A stretch of DNA of 64,000 bases, from positions 1 to 64,000 of the forward strand of contig DYPU01000002.1 in assembly GCA_020719725.1 (NCBI GenBank), read 5' to 3'. Of the stretch, positions 1-7,099 are shown one piece after another. The translations under genes and the position numbers were made by a program. This DNA comes from Anaerolinea sp. (GTDB taxonomy: Bacteria > Chloroflexota > Anaerolineae > Anaerolineales > Villigracilaceae). Numbering within the stretch: the stretch's first letter is position 1; each line of letters begins with the position of its first letter. Below the pieces are notes generated by a model. The model had not been told where the DNA came from, made no database searches, and saw nothing but the letters and a program-made list of their open reading frames with translations.

Positions 1-55
1 CCATCGTGCCTACGTTAAGATGTGGTTTGCTGCGGTCAAATTTCTGCTTCGCCAT
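1..55 (-). CDS. tuf: Elongation factor Tu, N-terminal fragment (cut by window edge)
   Basis: Only the first 18 codons are in the window. They read MAKQKFDRSKPHLNVGTM, the conserved start of EF-Tu just before the GHVDHGKT P-loop. EF-Tu is the GTPase that delivers aminoacyl-tRNA to the ribosome. A strong ribosome binding site (AAGGAGAG) lies just upstream of the ATG. The gene follows three tRNAs on the same strand, as in the classical tRNA-Thr/Tyr/Thr-tufB operons. The call rests on a short but very distinctive N-terminus and on this context. Confidence 0.93.
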   Translation of the reverse strand, partial: MAKQKFDRSKPHLNVGTM

Positions 56-100
56 CTTTCTCTCCTTGAAAAATAGAACAGAGTCCAGATTCAGCAACAG

Positions 101-173
101 AGCCCTCGATGGGACTTGAACCCATGACCTCGCCCTTACCAAGGGCGTGCTCTGCCAACTGAGCTACGAGGGC
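101..173 (-). tRNA. tRNA-Thr (anticodon GGT)
   Basis: A 73-nt cloverleaf on the minus strand. The 7-bp acceptor stem GCCCTCG/CGAGGGC pairs fully, and the anticodon stem encloses the loop TTGGTAA, giving anticodon GGT. The T-arm carries GGTTCAAGTCC. CCA is not encoded. It lies between tRNA-Tyr and tuf. Confidence 0.96.
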
Positions 174-203
174 ATTACGTGCTGCCGGGATTTTCCCGGA
201 AGG

Positions 204-286
204 TGGGCGGTGAAGGATTCGAACCTCCGAAGGCTTCTGCCAACTGATTTACAGTCAGTCCCCGTTGGCCACTTGGGTAACCGCCC
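204..286 (-). tRNA. tRNA-Tyr (anticodon GTA)
   Basis: An 83-nt class II tRNA with a long variable arm on the minus strand. The acceptor stem GGGCGGT/ACCGCCC pairs fully, and the anticodon loop CTGTAAA gives GTA. It lies between the two threonine tRNAs. No CCA is encoded. Confidence 0.96.
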
Positions 287-390
287 AAACTTATTGTTCA
301 GCTTTTATCGGCTGAGGGCCTGGTCTTACTTGCTTGAAGTTAGACAAAGCTTTCCGCAGACAAAAAATGACTATTGTAAAGTGCTTCTTG

Positions 391-463
391 AGCCGACGAC
401 GAGAATCGAACTCGTAACCTTCCGCTTACAAGGCGGGTGCTCTGCCGATTGAGCTACGTCGGC
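391..463 (-). tRNA. tRNA-Thr (anticodon TGT)
   Basis: A 73-nt tRNA on the minus strand with acceptor stem GCCGACG/CGTCGGC and anticodon loop CTTGTAA (TGT). It is the first gene of the tRNA-tuf transcript. The usual tRNA-Gly of the classical Thr-Tyr-Gly-Thr-tufB cluster is not present between the tRNAs. Confidence 0.95.
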
Positions 464-491
464 GTCGAGAGCTTGCCGATTAAGCGGGCAA

Positions 492-520
492 ATTATACCA
501 AAGCATATCTGGCGAGGCAA
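492..520 (-). promoter_or_regulatory. Probable sigma-70 promoter of the tRNA-tuf operon
   Basis: On the minus strand there is a perfect TATAAT (-10, 492-497) and TTGCCT (-35, 515-520) with a 17-nt spacer. It lies about 28 nt upstream of tRNA-Thr(TGT). The -35 box matches the consensus at four of six positions. Confidence 0.6.
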
Positions 521-616
521 GGCTAACGAGAAAGTTTCAGCCTGGGTGACTGCCTATTGTGCGGCCATACAGGCTAAGGGTCATTCGCGCGGATGCGGAG
601 TCTATCAGAGTTCTGT

Positions 617-644
617 TTGGGAGTCAAGTCTCGTATGTTATAAT
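617..644 (+). promoter_or_regulatory. Probable extended -10 promoter of trpS
   Basis: TATAAT at 639-644 is preceded by TG one base upstream (TGTTATAAT), an extended -10. A weak -35 (TTGGGA, 617-622) lies 16 nt upstream. The trpS ATG is at 677 behind the ribosome binding site AGAGAGG. Confidence 0.6.
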
Positions 645-676
645 TTTGACGATAAAATCTGTTTAGAGAGGCTAAA

Positions 677-1663
677 ATGACGAAAAAGGGTCGTGTTTTT
701 TCTGGCGCTCGTCCTACCGGACGCCAACATCTTGGTAATTATTTGGGCGCAATCAAAAATTATGTTGCTTTGCAAGACAATTATGATTGTGTTTATTGTA
801 TTGTGGATTTACATGCGCTGACTACGGTGGAAACAACCGCAGATTTGAAGCAAAATACCTATGAAATGGCGTTAGATTGGCTTGCGGCGGGCATTCGGCC
901 TGAAGAAACGACCTTATTTGTTCAATCTCATGTGCCTCAGGTGACAGAATTGCACACTATCCTTTCAATGGTGACACCTTTGGGGAAATTAACGGATTTG
1001 CCAACCTTTAAGGAAAAGGTGCGTCAGAACGAGGGCAATATTAATTATGGCTTGGTGGGGTATCCGGTTTTGATGACGGCGGATATTGTGCTATATCGTT
1101 CGGATGTTGTGCCGGTGGGTATTGATCAGGCTCCTCATATTGAGTTTGCGCGTGAAATTGTTCGTTCTTTTAATTATCGGTTTCAGACCAAGGCTTTGCT
1201 TGAGCCGCAGATGAAAAATACCGAGATTCCCAAGGTGTTAGGGATTGACGGTAAGGAAAAAATGGGTAAGAGCTTGAATAATCATATAGAATTGGCTGCA
1301 ACTCCGGATGAGACGCGCCTGCGGGTGATGCAGATGGTGACTGATCCACAACGAATGAAGCGTACTGATCCGGGCAATCCCGATATTTGTAATGTTTTTT
1401 CGATGCACAAGATTTTTACCCCAGCCGAAGATGTGGAAATGATTAACCGTGAGTGTCGCGTGGCCGGAATTGGATGTGTCGATTGTAAAAAACGGTTTGC
1501 TGAAAATCTTAATAAGTCTTTGGATCCATTTCGGACCAGGCGTGCAGAAATTGGCAAAAATCCGGAAGATGTTTGGGATATTTTGCACGAGGGCGCCAAG
1601 CGGGCCAGGGTGATTGCGGAAAAGACCATGCAAGATGTGCGGGCAGCGGTGCAGTTGCCTTAG
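677..1663 (+). CDS. trpS: Tryptophan--tRNA ligase, probable [4Fe-4S] type
   Basis: Class I aminoacyl-tRNA synthetase charging tRNA-Trp; 328 aa, the normal bacterial TrpRS length. The HIGH-type motif is PTGRQHLGNY (residues 13-22), the GxDQ substrate motif PVGIDQ (146-151), and the KMSKS loop is KMGKS (195-199). Four cysteines in the C-terminal half (C238, C260, C267, C270) are spaced C-x21-C-x6-C-x2-C. This nearly matches the C-x22-C-x6-C-x2-C iron-sulfur motif known from Thermotoga maritima TrpRS, so a cluster that helps anticodon recognition is likely. AGAGAGG precedes the ATG. An intrinsic terminator follows the gene and separates it from dtd. Confidence 0.96.
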   Translation: MTKKGRVFSGARPTGRQHLGNYLGAIKNYVALQDNYDCVYCIVDLHALTTVETTADLKQNTYEMALDWLAAGIRPEETTLFVQSHVPQVTELHTILSMVTPLGKLTDLPTFKEKVRQNEGNINYGLVGYPVLMTADIVLYRSDVVPVGIDQAPHIEFAREIVRSFNYRFQTKALLEPQMKNTEIPKVLGIDGKEKMGKSLNNHIELAATPDETRLRVMQMVTDPQRMKRTDPGNPDICNVFSMHKIFTPAEDVEMINRECRVAGIGCVDCKKRFAENLNKSLDPFRTRRAEIGKNPEDVWDILHEGAKRARVIAEKTMQDVRAAVQLP

Positions 1664-1688
1664 GATGTTTGGCATTTTTGGACGTTGG

Positions 1689-1725
1689 TGCGTAATTCGT
1701 GTTAGGCGGATTACGCATTTTTTTT
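1689..1725 (+). terminator. Intrinsic terminator between trpS and dtd
   Basis: TGCGTAATTCG pairs with CGGATTACGCA (11 bp with one G-T pair, 7-nt loop) and is followed by eight T residues. The T-run abuts the dtd ribosome binding site (AGGAGG, 1726-1731), so any transcript reaching dtd must read through it or start very close by. Confidence 0.8.
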
Positions 1726-1735
1726 AGGAGGCAGA

Positions 1736-2176
1736 ATGCGGGCGCTGGTGCAACGGGTAAGTTCTGGTAAGGTTTCGGTGGATGGAAAAGTGGTTTCCGC
1801 AATTTCGCGCGGCTTGGTTATTTTTTTGGGCGTTGGGCATGGCGATGGCGAAGCTCAGGCGGCCTGGCTGGCTGAAAAAATTGCTCATTTGCGGGTTTTT
1901 GAAGATTCTGGTGGCAAGATGAACCTTTCTCTGGTGGATGTTGGCGGCGAGGCGCTGGTGATTAGCCAATTTACGTTATATGCTGATGTGCAAAAGGGGC
2001 GTCGGCCTTCTTTTGTTGAGGCGGCTTTGCCTGCTTTGGCGGCTCCGCTGGTTGAAAAGTTTACGGAAATGTTACGCCAGCAGGGGATTCCTGCTGGCGT
2101 AGGTGTTTTTGGGGCCCACATGTTGGTAGAGATTTATAACGACGGTCCAGTAACCCTTTGGTTGGAGCGCGTTTAG
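1736..2176 (+). CDS. dtd: D-aminoacyl-tRNA deacylase
   Basis: Removes D-amino acids wrongly attached to tRNA (and glycine from tRNA-Ala). It is 146 aa, the full length of bacterial DTD. The N-terminus [13 protein letters not shown], the active-site motif SQFTLYAD (about residues 78-85) and the C-terminal NDGPVT motif (Gly-cisPro) are all present. A strong AGGAGG site sits just upstream of the ATG. It follows trpS, a functional neighbour in tRNA quality control. Its 3' end overlaps by four bases that of the converging SIS-domain gene. Confidence 0.95.
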   Translation: MRALVQRVSSGKVSVDGKVVSAISRGLVIFLGVGHGDGEAQAAWLAEKIAHLRVFEDSGGKMNLSLVDVGGEALVISQFTLYADVQKGRRPSFVEAALPALAAPLVEKFTEMLRQQGIPAGVGVFGAHMLVEIYNDGPVTLWLERV

Positions 2177-3207
2177 TGGGTTTCTGTTACTTTTCGAATG
2201 GTGCGTGGGGCCTCGGTGTCAAATCCGCGAGTACGGGTGAGGTGATAACAGAAGAGTTGGGCCGGGATGATGGCGATGATCGGCGAAAGCCATTCGGGGA
2301 TGCCGGCTGGAAGCTGGATGGGCGATTGGGCCAGCGCTAGCGCTTCGGGCGAGTCGGAAATGATGGTTAGCTCGGCGTGATGGGTTTCGCGCAGGGTGCG
2401 AAGCAGGGGCAGCATATCTGGCAGGATGATGCCGGAGGGCGCAGCGACGAAGACGGGGAAGCCTCGCTCTACCATGGCGATTGGCCCATGTTGGAAATCG
2501 GCGGTGGAGTAGGGCTCGGCGACAGAGTAGGTCAACTCTTTTAGTTTCAAGGACCATTCAAAGGCGGTGGCGTAGTTAAAACCGCGTCCAATGACGACAC
2601 AGTGTTCCATATAACGGAAGCGTTCTGCCAGCCGGGCGATTTCTTCATCCAGCGCTAAGACTTGTTGAGCCCAAATGGGGAGTTTTTGTAGTTCGGCGCG
2701 GCGCACGTCGTCGTCGGCTAGTTCGACGGAGAGCAGGGCCATGGCGAGCAGTTCGGCGGTGTAGGTTTTTGTGGCGGCGACTGCCTTTTCTGGCCCGGCG
2801 GCGATGTCGATGACGAAGTTGGCGGCGTGGGCGAGGGGGGAATCGGGGGCATTGGTGATGGCGAGCGAGGCGCAGCCTTGGCGTTTGCCTTCGTCAACTA
2901 CGGCGATAATATCTGGTGATTGACCGGATTGAGAGACGGCGGTGATGAGTGCGCCATTAAGTTTTGGCATTTGTTGGTAGTAGGTGAACAGGGAGGGGGT
3001 TGCCAGCGCTACAGGGAGATGATTGTATGCGCCCCACATATAGTTGGCGTAACGCCCGGCGTTATCCGAGGTGCCTCGGGCGGCGAGAAAGACGTAGGCC
3101 GGGTCTATTTTGCGAATTTCTGTGGCAATTCTGGTTATTTCGCTTTGTTTTCCAAGCAGGCCTTGGATGATGGTTGGTTGTTCGTGAATTTCGGAATGCA
3201 GGCTCAT
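2173..3207 (-). CDS. Double-SIS-domain phosphosugar isomerase/deaminase, GlmS-C/AgaS-like
   Basis: 344 aa with two SIS folds: the first around [14 protein letters not shown] (about 43-57) with SQSGQSPD, the second around [18 protein letters not shown] and [10 protein letters not shown]. It resembles the isomerase half of glucosamine-6-phosphate synthase but has no N-terminal glutaminase domain. The closest functional classes are therefore AgaS/NagB-II-type amino-sugar-6-phosphate deaminases or fructosamine deglycases. AAGGAGT precedes the ATG. It lies downstream of the GH130 gene on the same strand, past an intrinsic terminator, and near a GH18 gene, which would fit amino-sugar catabolism. 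The exact substrate cannot be told from sequence. Confidence 0.82.
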   Translation of the reverse strand: MSLHSEIHEQPTIIQGLLGKQSEITRIATEIRKIDPAYVFLAARGTSDNAGRYANYMWGAYNHLPVALATPSLFTYYQQMPKLNGALITAVSQSGQSPDIIAVVDEGKRQGCASLAITNAPDSPLAHAANFVIDIAAGPEKAVAATKTYTAELLAMALLSVELADDDVRRAELQKLPIWAQQVLALDEEIARLAERFRYMEHCVVIGRGFNYATAFEWSLKLKELTYSVAEPYSTADFQHGPIAMVERGFPVFVAAPSGIILPDMLPLLRTLRETHHAELTIISDSPEALALAQSPIQLPAGIPEWLSPIIAIIPAQLFCYHLTRTRGFDTEAPRTIRKVTETH

Positions 3208-3226
3208 GGGTGACTCCTTGTTGAGT

Positions 3227-3264
3227 AAAAAAATCCTAAAGGTTTCAAAAATCTTTAGGATTTT
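3227..3264 (-). terminator. Intrinsic terminator between GH130 and SIS genes
   Basis: On the minus strand a perfect 12-bp stem (AAAATCCTAAAG/CTTTAGGATTTT) with an 11-nt loop runs into a T-rich tract. It lies after the GH130 stop and about 20 nt before the SIS gene start, so it ends GH130 transcription or attenuates the SIS gene. Confidence 0.75.
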
Positions 3265-3268
3265 ACTC

Positions 3269-4237
3269 TTAAAGTTCTGAATTCTCTTTTAGCCATTGCA
3301 GTACGTCGCCTGTTTTGGTGAAGGCCAGGGCTGTGACGGTGTCGGCTGCGCCGTAGTAGATGGCGACGCGGTCAGTCGGTTGATCGTAGAGCGCGGCGCA
3401 GGGAAAGGCGACGTTGGGAACATCACCAACGCATTCGTAGGGTGTTTGCGGGGCGAGTAGGTAGGCAGAGCCGCGGTAAATTACTTTCCAGGGTTGTTCC
3501 AGGTCGAGCAGGGCTGCGCCGAAGGAGTAGACGAATCCGTTGCAGGAGGTTAGAACGCCGTGATAGAACAGCAGCCAGCCTTCGGGGGTTTCGATGGGGG
3601 TGGGGCCTGCTCCAATTTTGGTGGATTGCCAGCCGCTTTTGGTGCCCATTACAAAGCGGTGTTCTCCCCAGTGAATCAGATTGGGGCTTTGGCTAAGGTA
3701 GATGTCGCCAAAGGGGGTGTGGCCGTTATCGCTTGGCCGGCTGAGCATGACATATTTGCCGTTAATTTTGCGGGGAAAGAGGACGCCGTTGCGATTGAAG
3801 GGCAGCAGGGCATTTTCTAAGAAGTGGAATTGTTTAAAGTTGTAAGTGTAGCCCACGCCAATGGTAGGGCCATGGTAGCCATTACACCAGGTGACGTAGT
3901 AGCGGTCTTCGAGCCAGGTAACGCGCGGGTCATAGCGGTATTGATAGCGGCCAATTTCGGGGTCGTTGCATTGCCATTCAATTGGGTTTGGGTCAAGCGT
4001 CCAGTTCAGCGCATCTGCGCTGCGGCCAGTGTGTAAGTTCATTTCGCGTTTTTTGTTATCACAACGAAAGACCCCTGCAAAAGCGCCTTGGTATGGAACA
4101 ACCGCGCTGTTAAAGATGCTGTTTGAGGTTGGGATCAGGTCACGTGGGATGATGGGATTGGCTTCATAACGCCAAATGACATCGTTATTGTTGGCCGGAC
4201 GATCTTGCCAGGGAATATTGGGGATATTGGGTTTCAT
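3269..4237 (-). CDS. GH130 family beta-1,4-mannoside phosphorylase
   Basis: Phosphorolyses beta-mannosides, giving alpha-mannose 1-phosphate plus a shortened sugar; 322 aa, five-bladed propeller family, no signal peptide, so cytoplasmic. Family-typical segments are [27 protein letters not shown], a [16 protein letters not shown] strand, [35 protein letters not shown] and the late [14 protein letters not shown]. The set fits GH130 phosphorylases rather than GH43. The aglycon (glucose, mannose or GlcNAc) cannot be decided here. GAGGAG lies before the ATG. It is transcribed away from the LacI gene across a 219-bp intergenic region full of palindromes, so co-regulation with the importer is likely. 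Confidence 0.88.
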   Translation of the reverse strand: MKPNIPNIPWQDRPANNNDVIWRYEANPIIPRDLIPTSNSIFNSAVVPYQGAFAGVFRCDNKKREMNLHTGRSADALNWTLDPNPIEWQCNDPEIGRYQYRYDPRVTWLEDRYYVTWCNGYHGPTIGVGYTYNFKQFHFLENALLPFNRNGVLFPRKINGKYVMLSRPSDNGHTPFGDIYLSQSPNLIHWGEHRFVMGTKSGWQSTKIGAGPTPIETPEGWLLFYHGVLTSCNGFVYSFGAALLDLEQPWKVIYRGSAYLLAPQTPYECVGDVPNVAFPCAALYDQPTDRVAIYYGAADTVTALAFTKTGDVLQWLKENSEL

Positions 4238-4271
4238 GCGACTCTCCTCGTGAAAACATTTTTTTTGGCAT

Positions 4272-4346
4272 TTACCCCGTTTGGGTAAGAAAAAATTGGC
4301 TTGGCTTTTGTGTGACCGGTCACCTTACCCATTTGGGTAGGGTGAC
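4272..4346. promoter_or_regulatory. Palindrome cluster upstream of GH130 (candidate operators)
   Basis: Three dyads lie in 75 bp: TTACCC-5-GGGTAA (4272-4288), GTGACCGGTCAC (4312-4323, perfect) and TACCCATTTGGGTA (4326-4339). The two TACCC/GGGTA dyads are centred 52.5 bp apart, about five helical turns. The third dyad extends into a 12-bp stem (4319-4330 with 4335-4346) followed by five T on the plus strand, so it could also act as a plus-strand terminator. No gene would supply such a transcript, so operator use is preferred. Confidence 0.5.
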
Positions 4347-4380
4347 TTTTTGTTTTCAGAAAAAAAGTCCTATTTTTCTC

Positions 4381-4409
4381 TTGACTCGTTGTTAAAAAAA
4401 GGTTAATAT
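4381..4409 (+). promoter_or_regulatory. Sigma-70 promoter of the LacI-family gene
   Basis: TTGACT (-35, 4381-4386) and TAATAT (-10, 4404-4409) have an exact 17-nt spacer. This is one of the best promoter matches in the window. It runs straight into the palindromic operator that starts within the -10 element. Confidence 0.75.
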
Positions 4410-4436
4410 GAAACCGGTTACTGAAACCGGTTTCAG
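4409..4436. promoter_or_regulatory. LacI-type operator
   Basis: CTGAAACCGGTTTCAG (4421-4436) is a perfect 16-bp palindrome with the central CG typical of LacI/GalR operators. It is preceded by an overlapping imperfect copy, TGAAACCGGTTACT (4409-4422). It lies at and just downstream of the predicted transcription start, so repressor binding there would block the promoter: autoregulation of the adjacent LacI gene, and probably control of the sugar operon. Confidence 0.75.
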
Positions 4437-4456
4437 AGATTGTATCATGGATAATT

Positions 4457-5482
4457 ATGACTCGTAAATCTTCGTCTGTGACCATTCGTGATGTTGCCCG
4501 CCAGGCCAGTGTATCTGTGGCTACTGTGAGTCGTTTTATCAATCAGACGGCTCCGGTCTCGGATGATGTTGCAGAGCGAATCCAAGCAGTGATGAAAAAT
4601 TTGCGGTATACGCCGCATATCGCGGCCCGAAACCTGGCGACAAATCGCACCAATGCAATTGGTTTGATGGTTTCTTTCAATATGTACGGTGATTTTTTTG
4701 GCCCAATGCTGAATGGAATTGAGTCTGTGGTAGGAGAGCACGGCCTGAATCTGCTGATCTCTACTAATAACCTTGCTTTGCGCGGTGGGCATGGCGGAAT
4801 GCCGCTTGGCCCGAATAACGCCGACGGGTTGATTGTTTATGCAGACAGTATGGATGATGTGGATATTCATCATTTTTATGAAATGGAATTTCCGATGGTG
4901 ATGGTTTATCGAAAGCCGCCAGAAGGTTTAAAAATTCCATGTATAAATATCGAAAACAAAGCCGCCTCACATAAAATTGTTGAACATCTTATCAAAGTAC
5001 ATCATCGTCGTCGTATTATTTATTTGCGTGGGCCTGAAGGACAACAGGACTCTTATTGGCGCGAGTTGGGATACCGCAAAGCGCTCGATGAGAATGGTAT
5101 CGAATACGATCCGCTGTTGGTTTTGCCAGGTGAATTTGAGCGACATATTGCATCCATGACGATTACGGATGCTTTATTGAATGGCCTGGAGTTTGACGCT
5201 GTTTTTGCCGGAGATGATGACGCTGCGGTTGGCGTGATGGGAGCCTTGCGGGATGCTGGCAAACGTGTGCCGCAGGATGTCTCGGTGGTTGGATTTGATG
5301 ATCAGCGCACCTCCTCCTTTTTGACCCCAGCTTTGACCACTGTTCGCGCTCCGACGCTGGAGGTTGGCCGGGTGGCTGCCCAGCAGTTGATTAACCTGAT
5401 GCGTAATGGTGAGGCCGAGTGTGAAATTCTTCTTCCTACCGAAATTGTCATCCGTGAATCTTGCGGGTGTCATACCTCTTAG
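4457..5482 (+). CDS. LacI-family transcriptional regulator of the sugar locus
   Basis: 341 aa with the LacI architecture: N-terminal helix-turn-helix and hinge (VTIRDVARQASVSVATVSRF, about 8-27, then YTPHIAARNLATNRT), followed by a periplasmic-binding-protein-like sensor domain with VFAGDDDAAVGVMGALRDAG and VSVVGFDDQ. It ends in the short Cys-containing tail ESCGC. The ATG at 4457 is chosen because the earlier ATG at 4447 runs into a stop. No good Shine-Dalgarno is seen. Its own upstream region carries a strong promoter and a 16-bp palindrome. It sits between GH130 (divergent) and the ABC importer (same strand), so a cello- or manno-oligosaccharide-type inducer is inferred. Confidence 0.93.
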   Translation: MTRKSSSVTIRDVARQASVSVATVSRFINQTAPVSDDVAERIQAVMKNLRYTPHIAARNLATNRTNAIGLMVSFNMYGDFFGPMLNGIESVVGEHGLNLLISTNNLALRGGHGGMPLGPNNADGLIVYADSMDDVDIHHFYEMEFPMVMVYRKPPEGLKIPCINIENKAASHKIVEHLIKVHHRRRIIYLRGPEGQQDSYWRELGYRKALDENGIEYDPLLVLPGEFERHIASMTITDALLNGLEFDAVFAGDDDAAVGVMGALRDAGKRVPQDVSVVGFDDQRTSSFLTPALTTVRAPTLEVGRVAAQQLINLMRNGEAECEILLPTEIVIRESCGCHTS

Positions 5483-5594
5483 ATCTCAACCTCTTGTTTA
5501 AGCCTTGAAAGGAGGCGTAACCGTCATAGAGATTTTCAACCTGTTATTGACCACGTCAAGTTGTGCTCACTATTCCAAAAGGAGAATAATCACC

Positions 5595-7025
5595 ATGAAA
5601 AAGTTGTCTGTTGTTGCGATTTTGCTTCTGATTGCGTCCATGATTTTGGCCGCTTGCGCTCCGGCTGCCCCCGTTGCTGAAGAAGCCGCTCCCGTTGCTG
5701 AGGAAGCCGCTCCCGCTGCCGAAGGTAAAGTTCAGGTGCGTTGGTTTGTTGGCCTTGGCACCGGCACCAACCCCGAGCAGGTCGCTGTTCAGGAAGAAGT
5801 TGTGGCTGATTTCAACGCTTCCCAAGATCAAATTGAACTCGTTCTCGAGATTGTGCCTTACGACAGCGCCCGCGATACCCTGGCGACCCAAATTGCCTCG
5901 GGTAGTGGCCCCGATATTATTGGCCCAGTAGGTTGGGGTGGTTCCAACGCTTTCTATGGTCAATGGCTGGATGTTGCTCCCTACATTGAAGAAACTGGTT
6001 TCGACACCAGTATCTTTGATCCCGCTCTGGTCAAGTTCTATCAGACCGAAGAAGGCCAAATTGGTTTGCCCTTCGCCGTGTTCCCCGGTGCCGTTTATTT
6101 CATGCCCTCCATGTTTGACGAAGCCGGCCTGGCTTATCCTCCCCAAAAGTACGGCGAAAAGTACGTACTCGATGGTGCGGAAGTTGACTGGACTTGGGAT
6201 GTTATGACCGAAGTTGCCAAGCGTCTGACCGTGGATGCCAACGGCCTTTCCTCTGTTGAAGAAGGTTTTGACCCCACCCAGATCGTTCAAGTTGGTTACA
6301 GCCCGCAATGGCAGCACCCGAACTCGGTTGCGACCTTCTTCGGCGCTTCCAAAATCTTTGAAGGCGATACCAAGGGTTCCTACAAGTCGGCCATTCCTGA
6401 TAACTGGAAAGCCGCCTGGCAGTGGTACTACGATGGTATGTACGGCGCACAGCCCTACATGGCTACTGGCCCGCTCTCTGGTTCTCCCGAATTTGGTAAT
6501 GGCAACCTCTTCAATGCTGGTAAAGCTGCCATGGGCCTGTCCCAGACCTGGTACACCTGCTGCTTGGGCGATTTCGCCAAGGTCAATGAATTCCAACTTG
6601 GTATTCAACCGATGAGCGCTGACGGTGTTGTCCACGGTCGTATCGACGCCGACACCTTCCGCATCTGGAAGGGTACTGCCCACCCCAAAGAATCCTTTGA
6701 AGTTTTGGCTTACCTCATCACCACTGGCGGCGACAAACTCCTGTCCGCTTACGGTGCCATGCCCGCCATTGCCTCCAAGACCGAAGCCTTCTTTGAAAAG
6801 AAAGCTGTTGATTATCCCTTCGTCACCGCTGAAAGCTGGGATGTGTTTGTTCAGGGTCTCGCTTATCCCGATACCCCCAGCGCCGAACAGTACATGCCCA
6901 ATTGGACTGAAGCGTTTGCTCGTATTCAGACCTTCGGTGATTTGATGAACAATACTCCTGACCTCGACTTTGATGCTGAGTTCCAGAGGTTGCAAGATGA
7001 CTTGACGGCCATCTACAACAAGTAA
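5595..7025 (+). CDS. Sugar ABC transporter substrate-binding lipoprotein
   Basis: 476 aa extracellular solute-binding protein, family 1 (MalE-like). The start at 5595 is chosen over an in-frame upstream codon because it has AAAGGAG at the right distance and begins a clean lipoprotein signal, MKKLSVVAILLLIASMILAAC, with lipobox LAAC. An Ala/Glu/Pro-rich linker with the repeated element VAEEAAP follows, then a two-lobed binding domain (for example GSGPDIIGPVGWGG and DADTFRIWKGTAHPKESFE). It is followed by two permeases, with a strong hairpin between. It delivers oligosaccharides to the importer; the specificity is inferred only from the surrounding hydrolases. Confidence 0.92.
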   Translation: MKKLSVVAILLLIASMILAACAPAAPVAEEAAPVAEEAAPAAEGKVQVRWFVGLGTGTNPEQVAVQEEVVADFNASQDQIELVLEIVPYDSARDTLATQIASGSGPDIIGPVGWGGSNAFYGQWLDVAPYIEETGFDTSIFDPALVKFYQTEEGQIGLPFAVFPGAVYFMPSMFDEAGLAYPPQKYGEKYVLDGAEVDWTWDVMTEVAKRLTVDANGLSSVEEGFDPTQIVQVGYSPQWQHPNSVATFFGASKIFEGDTKGSYKSAIPDNWKAAWQWYYDGMYGAQPYMATGPLSGSPEFGNGNLFNAGKAAMGLSQTWYTCCLGDFAKVNEFQLGIQPMSADGVVHGRIDADTFRIWKGTAHPKESFEVLAYLITTGGDKLLSAYGAMPAIASKTEAFFEKKAVDYPFVTAESWDVFVQGLAYPDTPSAEQYMPNWTEAFARIQTFGDLMNNTPDLDFDAEFQRLQDDLTAIYNK

Positions 7026-7042
7026 TTTGTAATAGAGTTTTC

Positions 7043-7072
7043 AGGCGGACCAGCCTTCGGGTTGGTCCGCCT
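7043..7072 (+). other. Very stable 13-bp UUCG hairpin between binding protein and permease
   Basis: A 13-bp stem (one G-T pair) is capped by TTCG. No T-run follows, so it is probably not a terminator. Hairpins of this kind after binding-protein genes commonly protect the upstream mRNA, so the binding protein is made in excess over the permeases. Confidence 0.65.
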
Positions 7073-7099
7073 CCCTTACTTCTAATAAAGGAGTGCCTC

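Noticed and set aside
4319-4351. Plus-strand intrinsic terminator upstream of the LacI gene
   Set aside because: The stem and T5 are real, but no plus-strand gene lies upstream for 2 kb. Symmetry and spacing with the other dyads fit operators better. Kept as an alternative in the palindrome entry.
5556-6995. A 479-codon open frame on the minus strand opposite the sugar-binding protein gene
   Set aside because: It exactly mirrors a clear lipoprotein gene, has no family resemblance and arises from the codon bias of the plus-strand gene.
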